A DNA stretch of 13,599 bases from DATEAV01 sp964575425 (GTDB taxonomy: Bacteria; Chloroflexota; Anaerolineae; Anaerolineales; E44-bin32). Below the pieces are notes generated by a model, which was not told where the DNA came from, did not search any database, and was given only the letters and a program-made list of their open reading frames with translations. Made by a program: the position numbers and the translations under genes. This document shows, piece after piece, positions 1 through 6,593 of the stretch. The stretch spans positions 1-13,599 of the forward strand of contig CAZNRD010000062.1 of the NCBI GenBank assembly GCA_964575425.1, written 5' to 3'. Numbering within the stretch: position 1 is the first letter of the stretch; each line of letters begins with the position of its first letter.

Positions 1-495
1 CCCGATAGACGGTCTGGTCGTCAACGGTATTGGCGTCGAAGAGGTCGCCGGCCAGGACGACGTCGAAGCGGATATCCTTGAGCGTCTGGTAGGCGATGCG
101 TGGGCGGCCCTCTCGTTGGACGTCGTGCACACCGCCAGCTTGAGACCGGCGTCCATGGCTTCGTGCAGGAAGCGGCGGATGCCCGGGCGGAGGGGGAGGC
201 GGCCCGACTCGACCATCTCGACGAACAAGGCTGTCTTCCGCTTGTGCATCTGGGCGATCAGGTCGTCGACTTGCTCGGGAGGGACCGGTTTGCCGAATCC
301 CTTGGTCTGGAAGTAGTGCTTCATTCGCTCCTTGCCGCCGGCCACCTGGAGTAGGTCGTGGTATTCCTCCACGCCCCATTCAAAATCGAAACCAAACTCC
401 CTGAACGTGTTGTTGAACGAGACACGGTGGCCATCGCGCTCTGTGTCGATGATCACCCCGTCCTGGTCGAAGAAGATTCCTCTGAGTGCTGGCAT
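1..495 (-). CDS. CbbY-like HAD-superfamily sugar-phosphate phosphatase, 3' end outside the window, frame broken
   Basis: The product is a haloacid dehalogenase phosphatase of the CbbY/beta-phosphoglucomutase group. Family members dephosphorylate sugar phosphates; CbbY itself removes xylulose-1,5-bisphosphate, a RuBisCO inhibitor. The N-terminus shows the nucleophile motif FFDQDGVIIDTE (Asp10, Asp12), then GHR at 22-24, FN at 27-28, GGKER in the cap domain and LRPG, followed by the motif II region AVCTTSNE. The ATG has a GGAGG Shine-Dalgarno 8 bases upstream. Around position 98 (residue 133) the frame appears to slip: past it HAD-like sequence (IRFDVVLAGD) continues only in a frame one base off. 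No stop is met in either reading before the edge. The expected KKPxPxxY lysine motif is not recognisable after the slip. It lies 132 bases downstream of the aldolase gene and is probably cotranscribed with it. CbbY subgroup placement is likely; the exact substrate is unknown. Confidence 0.72.
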   Translation of the reverse strand, partial: MPALRGIFFDQDGVIIDTERDGHRVSFNNTFREFGFDFEWGVEEYHDLLQVAGGKERMKHYFQTKGFGKPVPPEQVDDLIAQMHKRKTALFVEMVESGRLPLRPGIRRFLHEAMDAGLKLAVCTTSNERAAHASPTRRSRISASTSSWPATSSTPIPLTTRPSIG

Positions 496-551
496 GTGAC
501 TGGCCTCCGGTTCTATGCGGGGGAGAAGCTGCGCATGGCTCAGACCTCCGC

Positions 552-588
552 GCTCTCTCTCTGCTGAGGGTCTATGGCGGGAGAGAGC
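552..588 (-). promoter_or_regulatory. Hairpin between the aldolase and phosphatase genes
   Basis: GCTCTCTC at 552-559 and GAGAGAGC at 581-588 form a perfect 8-bp inverted repeat with a 21-base loop. It sits in the 132-base gap between the two genes. No T-run follows on the minus strand, so a simple intrinsic terminator is unlikely. A processing or mRNA-stability element is possible. Confidence 0.3.
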
Positions 589-627
589 ATCGCAGGGTGT
601 TATGCCTGTCGGATGGGTGGCGGAGTG

Positions 628-1506
628 TCAGATCGCTTTGCCTGTGCTCCTGAGCATATCCATCCAGTGCATGATGACCGCCCTTGTGGCGTCCTTGACG
701 GCGACATCGATCTTCCCCGGATCGTACTCCTCCCGGTTGCGGCTGATGTAGTCGAAGGTCGTGTCAATCAGGGTGTACTTCAGTTCGGTTGAGACGTTGA
801 ACTTCGAGCCGCCCACACTGATCAGGCGCTCGACATACTCCGGCGGCAGGCCGGTTCCGCCGTGCACGACGAGTGGGACGCGCACGTGTTGGCCATTGAG
901 GCGCCGGTGGATCTCTTCCAGGCGGTCGAAGTGCACCTTGGGGTTCTTGGTCTTATACACCCCGTGGGCGGTGCCGATGGCTGGGGCGAACAGGTCGATG
1001 CCGGTGCGCTCGACGAACTCGACCGCCTGGGTGGGGTCGGCCAGCCGGGCCTCGTCTTCGGCGACCTTCACCTGATCTTCGACTCCTGAGACCGTGCCCA
1101 GCTCGCCCTCGACGGAAATACCGCCGATCCGGTGGCAGTAGTCCGCCACCTCTTTGGTCTGCCGGACATTCTCGTCGAAGGTCTCCTTGGAGGCGTCGAT
1201 CATGATGTTGGTGTAGCCAGCATCGGCGCACTTCTTGCAGTATGCAACGTCGGTGCAGTGGTCGAGGTGCAGGCAGACGGGGACGGGCGCGGCGGAGGCC
1301 AGGGTTCGATAGATGGCGACCAGAACCTCGGGCCGCAGGAACTTGGAAGGCTTGACCGACGTCTGGATGATCACCGGGGCCTTCTTCTCGACGGCCGCCT
1401 CGACCACGGCCTCGAGCTGGACCAGGCTGGTGATGTTGAAGGCTCCGACGGCGTACGTGTCACGAGTGGCCTGGATCAGCATTTCTTTGGCGTCGGCAAT
1501 AGACAT
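628..1506 (-). CDS. fba: Class II (zinc) fructose-1,6-bisphosphate aldolase
   Basis: This cytoplasmic aldolase of 292 residues interconverts fructose-1,6-bisphosphate with dihydroxyacetone phosphate and glyceraldehyde-3-phosphate. The class II signatures occur in order: CLHLDH at 78-83 (catalytic Asp82, zinc ligand His83), VEGELG at 132-137 (Glu135), GTAHGVY at 178-184 (zinc ligand His181), VHGGTG at 214-219 (zinc ligand His215), and a phosphate-binding FNVST at 236-240 with Asn237. The length fits the short class IIB type. Tagatose-1,6-bisphosphate aldolase has the same fold and cannot be excluded from sequence alone. The ATG is preceded by AGGAGG five bases upstream. A strong promoter lies about 230 bases upstream, and a CbbY-like phosphatase gene follows, suggesting a small sugar-phosphate operon. 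Confidence 0.93.
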   Translation of the reverse strand: MSIADAKEMLIQATRDTYAVGAFNITSLVQLEAVVEAAVEKKAPVIIQTSVKPSKFLRPEVLVAIYRTLASAAPVPVCLHLDHCTDVAYCKKCADAGYTNIMIDASKETFDENVRQTKEVADYCHRIGGISVEGELGTVSGVEDQVKVAEDEARLADPTQAVEFVERTGIDLFAPAIGTAHGVYKTKNPKVHFDRLEEIHRRLNGQHVRVPLVVHGGTGLPPEYVERLISVGGSKFNVSTELKYTLIDTTFDYISRNREEYDPGKIDVAVKDATRAVIMHWMDMLRSTGKAI

Positions 1507-1728
1507 GAGGCCCTCCTACATTGGAACGGCGAGCGGCTGTTGAACATCGTGCAGGCAACTTACGCGTTTGGAATGGAAGGTATGGCAGTCACCACGCTGG
1601 TGGTGGGGATGCACCTCCGGCGGCAGGTCTGTCATGTTGATCGCACTCGCGTGGAGGCCGCTGGCGAAGGTCGTCATGCGGCCGAAGCGATGGATGGGGC
1701 TCGACTCGTCAGCACTAGGCTGCATATT

Positions 1729-1755
1729 GTGTACCTGTGTACTTGTATACACAGG
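1729..1755. promoter_or_regulatory. Candidate operator overlapping the fba promoter
   Basis: CCTGTGTA at 1734-1741 and TACACAGG at 1748-1755 form a perfect 8-bp inverted repeat with a 6-base spacer, covering the -10 box and the expected transcription start. The same stretch reads as three GTRTAC hexamers exactly 8 bases apart (1729, 1737, 1745), the third inside the palindrome TGTATACA. Palindromes with a GTATAC core occur in operators of some GntR-family repressors; assigning a regulator family here is inference. Confidence 0.55.
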
Positions 1756-1772
1756 AAGTTAGAACCTGTCAA
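1744..1772 (-). promoter_or_regulatory. Sigma70-type promoter for fba
   Basis: On the minus strand a perfect -35 box TTGACA (1772-1767) is followed by a 17-base spacer and TATACA (1749-1744). Transcription should start near 1737, giving a leader of about 230 bases before the fba ATG. The match to consensus in such GC-rich DNA is striking. Confidence 0.75.
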
Positions 1773-2046
1773 GGGGGTCGCTGGTCGGGGGGCCATCGAT
1801 GCCCACCGGCGCCAGAGGCCCTAATTCCACTCCTCCAGGCGCAGGGGGCCTTGCTCAGAGGGAATGAGACCCCTCGCTGAGCCCCCTCCCGGGGCCAGCC
1901 CACCACGGCAGGCTGAGCGGCATGCACGCATGCCTCCTGAGGGCCCCACGTTCGAACGGTCCCCCGTTGCACGGATGCGCAGCCTTTCTTGCCGTGCAGG
2001 AGCGCAGGGCTGCATGCTCTCGTGGGGCAACCCTGCTGTCAGGGGA

Positions 2047-2077
2047 CGAACCCCGTCGCTTCGCTCAACGTGACATG
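2047..2077. repeat. Terminus of a dispersed intergenic repeat (GTTGAGCGAAGCGA type)
   Basis: On the minus strand this segment begins CATGTCACGTTGAGCGAAGC and runs on into GACGGGGTTCG. It closely resembles the TCATTCTGAGCGAAGCGAAG class of short repeats that I recall as common between genes in Chloroflexota and several other phyla. It overlaps the last codons of galE and supplies the galE stop. Membership is judged by resemblance only; no second copy is in the window. Confidence 0.5.
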
Positions 2078-3063
2078 GTGGGTGTGTGGCGTGCGTAGCC
2101 CTGGGGATGGGTCCGATGCCACTCCCAGGCGCTGGCGATGATGGTCTCCAGCTCTGGGAAGCGCGGCCGCCAGCCGAGGTCGCGCCGGATCTTCTCGGCG
2201 GAGGCGACCAGCCGCGGCGGATCGCCCGGGCGCCGGGGGGATTCCACCGTCGGGATCGGATGGCCGGTGACGGCACGGGCCGTCTCGATCACCTGCCAGA
2301 CCGAATAGCCTGTGCCGTTGCCGAGGTTGTAGATCAGACGATCCTGATCCTCCAGCGCTTCCAGGGCCAGCAGGTGGGCCGAGGCCAGGTCGGCGATGTG
2401 GATGTAGTCGCGGATGCACGTGCCATCAGGGGTGGGGTAATCCGTGCCGAAGACCTCGGCGCGGGGCCGCTGTCCGAGGGCGACCTGGAGCACCAGCGGG
2501 ATGAGATGACTCTCTGGCTGATGGGCCTCGCCGCGGCCGGGCTGCGCCCCGGCCGCGTTGAAGTAGCGCAGCGCGGCGTAGCGCAGGCCGAAGATGCGGC
2601 GATACCATTCGAGCGCCTGCTCCACCATCCACTTCGTCTGGCCGTACACGTTGGCCGGGGCGATCGGCGCCTCCTCGCTCAGTGGCTCGTCGCTCGAGGC
2701 ATAGACGGCGGCCGAGGAGGAGAGAACGAAGCGCTGGATACTGGCGCGGGCGCACGCCTCCATCAGGCCCAGAGAGAGGGCCACGTTGTTGTGGAAGTAC
2801 TTACCAGGATTGCTCATGCTCTCGCCGGCTTCGATGAAAGAGGCGAAGTGCATGAGGGCGTCGTACCGTTCGCTGTGCAGCGCAGCGGCCAGCCTCTCGC
2901 GGTCCGCCAGATCGCCCTGGAAAAAGCGCGCCTCCGGCGGGACAGCCGGGCGGTGGCCGGTGACCAGCGAGTCGTAGACCGTGACTCGATGCCCGGCCTG
3001 CAGGAGCATGTCGGCGGTGATCGAGCCGATGTAGCCCGCGCCCCCGGTGAGGAAGATATTCAT
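2065..3063 (-). CDS. galE: UDP-glucose 4-epimerase
   Basis: This short-chain dehydrogenase-fold epimerase interconverts UDP-glucose and UDP-galactose, feeding galactose use and surface polysaccharide synthesis. Its 332 residues carry the NAD-binding GGAGYIGS at 7-14, D31 at the end of the second strand, the SSSAAVY region at 115-121, the catalytic YxxxK (Tyr140, Lys144), RYFNAAGA at 166-173 typical of GalE, and the C-terminal EWHRTHPQGY where the family normally ends. Nine further residues (ARHTPTMSR) follow, and the stop codon lies inside a dispersed-repeat-like segment, so the tail looks acquired. An ATG with GAGGGG about nine bases upstream sets the start. The gene begins 39 bases after the helicase stop, so the two are probably cotranscribed. 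Confidence 0.93.
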   Translation of the reverse strand: MNIFLTGGAGYIGSITADMLLQAGHRVTVYDSLVTGHRPAVPPEARFFQGDLADRERLAAALHSERYDALMHFASFIEAGESMSNPGKYFHNNVALSLGLMEACARASIQRFVLSSSAAVYASSDEPLSEEAPIAPANVYGQTKWMVEQALEWYRRIFGLRYAALRYFNAAGAQPGRGEAHQPESHLIPLVLQVALGQRPRAEVFGTDYPTPDGTCIRDYIHIADLASAHLLALEALEDQDRLIYNLGNGTGYSVWQVIETARAVTGHPIPTVESPRRPGDPPRLVASAEKIRRDLGWRPRFPELETIIASAWEWHRTHPQGYARHTPTMSR

Positions 3064-3102
3064 TGTGGTGTCCCCTCAGCCCGCGGTCCGGTCGGGGCCA
3101 GG

Positions 3103-5313
3103 CTATTCCTCCAGGACTTGCAGCGGGGTCAGCGACGCGGCCAGCCGCTTGACACCAACGCGTTCGAAGCGGATCGTCAGTTCCTCGTCGTCGCGCGCCA
3201 GGTGGGACTCGAGGACATACCCCTCGCCGAACGCGGGGTGCAAGACCCGCATGCCTGGGCGGTAGAGAGGGGTCAGGTCGCGGAGCGGCAAGCGATCCCA
3301 GCGCGTCTGTCGCTCGTAAGAGGCCTCGTCCGGTGTGCGGCGTCCGGGGACCGGTCCGGCGAAGAGATCCGACGGGATGTCGTTGAGAAACCGCGAGGGC
3401 TCTGTGACCGTCGAGCTGCCGAACTGGGCGCGGCGGAAGCAGCGCACCAGGTACAAACGTTCCTTGGCGCGCGTGATGCCGACGTAGAACAGGCGGCGTT
3501 CCTCGGCCATCGCCTCCGGGTCGTCGTAAGAGCGCTGATGGGGAAAGATGCCCTCGTCGAGGCCGATGAGGAAGACGACGGGGAACTCCAGGCCCTTGGC
3601 GGCGTGCACCGTGAGCAGCGTGGGGGCGTCGAGGGAGTCGGTGAGGGTGTCCTGGTCAGAGACGAGGGCCACCTGCTCGAGGAAGGCGGTGAGGCCAAGG
3701 TCGGCGAAGTCGAATGCCGCGCGCCGCAGCTCGAGGATGTTCTCCCAGCGTTCGTGACCTTCCTCGCTGCCGTCGTCTATGTGGCGGTGGTAGCCGACGT
3801 CGTCCAGGATGCGCTCGAAGAGATCAGGCAGGGAAACCGTTGGAGCCAGGGCGATCCAGGAGGCCAGCAGGGCGGCGAAGGAGCGCAGCGCCGCGCCGGC
3901 GCGACCGCTGAAGGCCGCGGCGAACTGCGAGCGCTCTGCCGCCAGCTCGAGGATGACCTGGCCCGGGGTGAGGCCCGCGCTTGCAGCGGCATCGAGCAGG
4001 ACGGCGACCGTCTTGTCGCCGATGCCGCGCGGCGGGGTGTTGAGGACGCGCAGCAGGCTCACCTGATCGCCAGGGTTCTGCACCAGCCGCAGGTAGGCGA
4101 TCAGGTCTTTGACCTCGCGCCGCCCGTAGAAACGCTGGGCGCCCACCAGGCGATAGGGCAGCCCGGCGTGGAAGAACGCCTCCTCCAAAGGCCGGGATTG
4201 AGCGTTGGTGCGGTACATCACCGTGCAATCGCCGGGCTCGGCCTGGCCGGCATGAGTCAGCATGGCGATGGTGTCGACGACGTAGCGGGCCTCGTCGGTT
4301 TCGTCGTAGGCCTCGTAGTAGGTGAGGGGCTCGCCTCGGCCATGGTCGCTGAACAACCGCTTCTGGTGCCGCCCCGGTTGGCGGCCGATGACCGCCGTGG
4401 CGGCATCAAGGATGGTCTGGGAGGAGCGGTAGTTCTGCTCGAGCAGGATGACCTGGGCCTGAGGGAAATCTCGCTGGAAGCGAAGGACGTTGCGGTAGTC
4501 GGCACCGCGCCAGCGGTAGATCGACTGGTCCGGATCGCCGACGACGAAGAGGTCCGGCTGCCGGCTCACCAGCAGGCGCAGCAGCTCGTACTGGGCGGTG
4601 TTGGTGTCCTGGAATTCGTCGACCAAGATGTGTGGGTAGCGGCGCTGGTACTTCTCTCGCAGGTCCGGGCGGTCGCGCAGCAAGCGGACCATCCACAGCA
4701 GCAGGTCGTCGAAGTCGAGGGCGTTGTTGTGCAGGAGCAACTTCTGGTAGCGCTCGTAGCTACGGCGGGTGACCTCGTCGAAGTAGGACTGGACGACCAC
4801 TTCCCCTGGCTCGCGCAGTTCGTTCTTGGCGTTTGATATCGCTGCCAGCACCTTGGCGGGCTGCACTTGTTTGGGGTCGACGTTCAGGTCCTTGAGAGCC
4901 TGGCGTACGAGGGCCAGTTGATCGGCCTCATCGAAGATGACAAAGTCGCGGCTGAAGGGCAGCCCGGTTCCGGTGCCGGGCCGGGGGCCCACCGCCTCGC
5001 GGCGTAGCAGGCCGGCGCAAATGGCATGGAAGGTGCCCAGAGCGCAGGTATCCCTGCTGCCCAGAGCCAGGGATCCTACCGGACGGCCGAGGAGATTTGC
5101 CAGGCGGGAGGCCATCTCGCGTGCTGCCTTGTTGGTGAAGGTGAGAGCGAGGATGGAGTTCGGCGAGATGGCGTAGGCCTGCACAAGGTATGCGAGGCGA
5201 TGGGTGAGGACGCGGGTCTTGCCCGATCCCGGGCCGGCGACGACCAGCACCGGGCCCAGAGGGGCGGTGACTGCCTGGCGCTGCTGAGGGCTCAGACCTT
5301 CGAGCAGATCCAC
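3103..5313 (-). CDS. pcrA: UvrD/PcrA-type superfamily 1A DNA helicase
   Basis: This ATP-dependent 3'-5' DNA helicase acts in nucleotide excision and mismatch repair, removal of RecA filaments and conflicts with RNA polymerase. The 736 residues show all SF1 motifs in order: Q-motif region LSPQQRQAV at 7-15, Walker A AGPGSGKT at 26-33, Ia TFTNKAAREM at 58-67, II DEFQDT at 232-237, III GDPDQSIYRWRGAD at 259-272, IV QNYRSS at 293-298, V VHAAKGLEFPVVF, and VI RRLFYVGITRAKERL. The C-terminal 60 residues (RPGMRVLHPAFGEGYV and on) form the Tudor-like domain typical of PcrA/UvrD that contacts RNA polymerase. The start is GTG at 5313: an in-frame TAG lies at 5328-5326 and no other usable start intervenes. 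There is no Shine-Dalgarno, and a promoter ends nine bases upstream, so the mRNA is probably leaderless. Confidence 0.95.
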   Translation of the reverse strand: MDLLEGLSPQQRQAVTAPLGPVLVVAGPGSGKTRVLTHRLAYLVQAYAISPNSILALTFTNKAAREMASRLANLLGRPVGSLALGSRDTCALGTFHAICAGLLRREAVGPRPGTGTGLPFSRDFVIFDEADQLALVRQALKDLNVDPKQVQPAKVLAAISNAKNELREPGEVVVQSYFDEVTRRSYERYQKLLLHNNALDFDDLLLWMVRLLRDRPDLREKYQRRYPHILVDEFQDTNTAQYELLRLLVSRQPDLFVVGDPDQSIYRWRGADYRNVLRFQRDFPQAQVILLEQNYRSSQTILDAATAVIGRQPGRHQKRLFSDHGRGEPLTYYEAYDETDEARYVVDTIAMLTHAGQAEPGDCTVMYRTNAQSRPLEEAFFHAGLPYRLVGAQRFYGRREVKDLIAYLRLVQNPGDQVSLLRVLNTPPRGIGDKTVAVLLDAAASAGLTPGQVILELAAERSQFAAAFSGRAGAALRSFAALLASWIALAPTVSLPDLFERILDDVGYHRHIDDGSEEGHERWENILELRRAAFDFADLGLTAFLEQVALVSDQDTLTDSLDAPTLLTVHAAKGLEFPVVFLIGLDEGIFPHQRSYDDPEAMAEERRLFYVGITRAKERLYLVRCFRRAQFGSSTVTEPSRFLNDIPSDLFAGPVPGRRTPDEASYERQTRWDRLPLRDLTPLYRPGMRVLHPAFGEGYVLESHLARDDEELTIRFERVGVKRLAASLTPLQVLEE

Positions 5314-5322
5314 GGTGGCAGC

Positions 5323-5351
5323 ATTCTAACGGCCACGCCGCGGCGCGGCAA
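5323..5351 (-). promoter_or_regulatory. Candidate promoter for pcrA giving a leaderless transcript
   Basis: On the minus strand TTGCCG (5351-5346), a 17-base spacer and TAGAAT (5328-5323) make a plausible sigma70-type promoter. Only nine bases separate the -10 box from the GTG start, so transcription would begin at or within about three bases of the start codon. The -35 box lies inside the hairpin at 5332-5359. Confidence 0.5.
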
Positions 5352-5359
5352 GGCGTGGC
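5332..5359 (-). terminator. Hairpin after the DUF711 gene, possible weak terminator
   Basis: GCCACGCC at 5332-5339 and GGCGTGGC at 5352-5359 form a perfect 8-bp GC-rich stem with a 12-base loop, 13 bases after the stop of the DUF711 gene. Only CGTT follows, so intrinsic termination would be weak. The hairpin overlaps the pcrA promoter. Confidence 0.35.
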
Positions 5360-5372
5360 GGGGTGGGCACGC

Positions 5373-6593
5373 TCACCCCCGATGCACGTGCAGGTCGAGC
5401 ATGCCGGATCCCGCCAGGAGCCCCGTGAGCGGCCGCGTCGGCAGCGCCATCACCCGGCTGGGGGCGAAGTACGGGAAATCGAAGCGAACCTCGTCGCCAG
5501 CCTTCTTTCCTGGAATGGGCATCAGGCGGGCCGTGAGGGGCTTGTCCAGCCGCAGGGCGAGGGAGCCCAGGTCGATCAGGACAGCGGCCAGCGAGTCGGG
5601 GTCGGTGTCCCCGGGGAGGGGGATGGTGTCGAGGCCGGTCCCGCAGACGGCCGAGCAAAGGAGCAAGTCGTGGATAGCGAGCGACCCGTCGGCGGCGCGG
5701 GCGGCCAGGACGTTGTCCTCCAGAGGCGGGAGCAGCAAGCCGCAGAAACCGGTGCGGGGGAACTCGGCTTGGTCGAGGCAGTCGGTGAGAAAGGCGGCTG
5801 CGGCCACGGTGCCGGCCAAGCCGGCAGCCGGGACTCCCAGGGCCTCGAGAGCCGCTCCCAGGGAGCGGGCCTGTTCGGGGAACGGGGCGAGGGAGAAATC
5901 GATTCCCAGGAAAGCGATCTCCCGTTCGGTGGCGATTCGCTGGGCAAAGCGCGTCAGTGCCGCGGCATGGGCCTCGATCATCCCCACCAAGCGGCGCCGG
6001 GCGGTGGTCAGCGAAGGAGCGTCTCGGAGTGCATCGACGGCCAGCTCGGCGCCTTCGGTGGCCAGCGCCAGCGCGGGCGTCGCGCCTCGGTGGTAGGCAG
6101 CCGGAAAGAAGGCTGCACCGGATGGGACGTTCGCCAGTGCGGCGAAGCGCAGGTTGGCGAAGCCGTCCGGGCTGAGTGTGGAGACCTGGTGGATGGTGCG
6201 AGCGCACGCACGAGCTGCGGCCAGGGAGAGCCCACTCTCGAGGTCCGCGAACAGCCCTGAAGTGAAGACCGATTCGGCGGCGGCAAGAATCTCAGGGACG
6301 ACTGCAAAGCTGTCAGGCTCCTCGGGCAGCGCCGGCCCGAGGGCAGCGTAATCCACGCCGTGCACGAAGCATTCGGCCTCGATCTGACGGGCAAGGGCGG
6401 CGCGCTGGTTTGGTGGCACCGGGCGGGACATCTCCGCCGGAGGCGGGGTCGCCAGGCGCAGGGACTGGACGGTGTAGCCAACGCCGACCAGAGCGTCGCG
6501 GCAGGCCCGCAGGCAGCCGGCCAGGGAGGCAATGCGACGCGGGTCGAGCGGCCATCCAGGGTCCAGGAAACCAGTGAGGGCGCGGATGTTCAT
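5373..6593 (-). CDS. DUF711 (UPF0210-like) family protein
   Basis: The product has 406 residues with no signal peptide or membrane segment. The opening MNIRALTGFLDPGWPL, the following stretch on cognitive-style alternating helix/strand with TVQSLRLATPPP, and the later PSGAAFFPAAYHRG, FLGIDFSLAPFP and CGLLLPPLEDN motifs match my memory of the DUF711 family, whose fold is related to pyruvate formate-lyase and whose function is not established. The start ATG at 6593 overlaps the TGA of the methyltransferase gene (ATGA), arguing for translational coupling. An open frame continues upstream of this ATG but only as antisense-like low-quality sequence inside the preceding gene. The Shine-Dalgarno is weak, as expected for coupled translation. 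A conserved cytoplasmic enzyme is likely; its reaction is unknown. Confidence 0.75.
   Translation of the reverse strand: MNIRALTGFLDPGWPLDPRRIASLAGCLRACRDALVGVGYTVQSLRLATPPPAEMSRPVPPNQRAALARQIEAECFVHGVDYAALGPALPEEPDSFAVVPEILAAAESVFTSGLFADLESGLSLAAARACARTIHQVSTLSPDGFANLRFAALANVPSGAAFFPAAYHRGATPALALATEGAELAVDALRDAPSLTTARRRLVGMIEAHAAALTRFAQRIATEREIAFLGIDFSLAPFPEQARSLGAALEALGVPAAGLAGTVAAAAFLTDCLDQAEFPRTGFCGLLLPPLEDNVLAARAADGSLAIHDLLLCSAVCGTGLDTIPLPGDTDPDSLAAVLIDLGSLALRLDKPLTARLMPIPGKKAGDEVRFDFPYFAPSRVMALPTRPLTGLLAGSGMLDLHVHRG

Larger units (their letters stand above)
1507..2064. other. Intergenic region: fba leader, promoter, and palindrome-rich repeat-like DNA
   Basis: No gene is supported here. 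From 1507 to about 1737 lies a long untranslated leader for fba with no riboswitch I can recognise. The fba promoter and operator occupy 1729-1772. From about 1800 to 2064 the DNA is packed with short palindromes: GGCATGC-AC-GCATGCC at 1919-1934, a 10-bp perfect palindrome CGTTCGAACG at 1949-1958, and facing GCACGG/CCGTGC and GCAGCC/GGCTGC arms between about 1969 and 2015. It ends in a dispersed-repeat-like terminus overlapping the end of galE. Reading frames here translate into CHVERSDG-type peptides, which are typical of spurious annotation over such repeats. Confidence 0.6.

Noticed and set aside
1700..1712. CTGACGAGTC on the minus strand, resembling a hammerhead ribozyme core
   Set aside because: The conserved CUGAUGA...GAAA core and three flanking stems are absent.
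1516..1752. Possible leader peptide or small protein upstream of fba
   Set aside because: Its first ATG lies upstream of the likely transcription start, later ATGs have no Shine-Dalgarno, and the sequence resembles nothing known to me.
1821..2276. Minus-strand frame with CHVERSDG near its middle
   Set aside because: Peptides of this type are recurrent false genes over dispersed repeats; the frame also overlaps galE.
2086..4836. Very long plus-strand open frame of more than 900 codons
   Set aside because: It lies antisense to galE and pcrA, both with complete family motifs on the minus strand; GC-rich codon use opens the opposite frame. Its translation has no family-like sequence.
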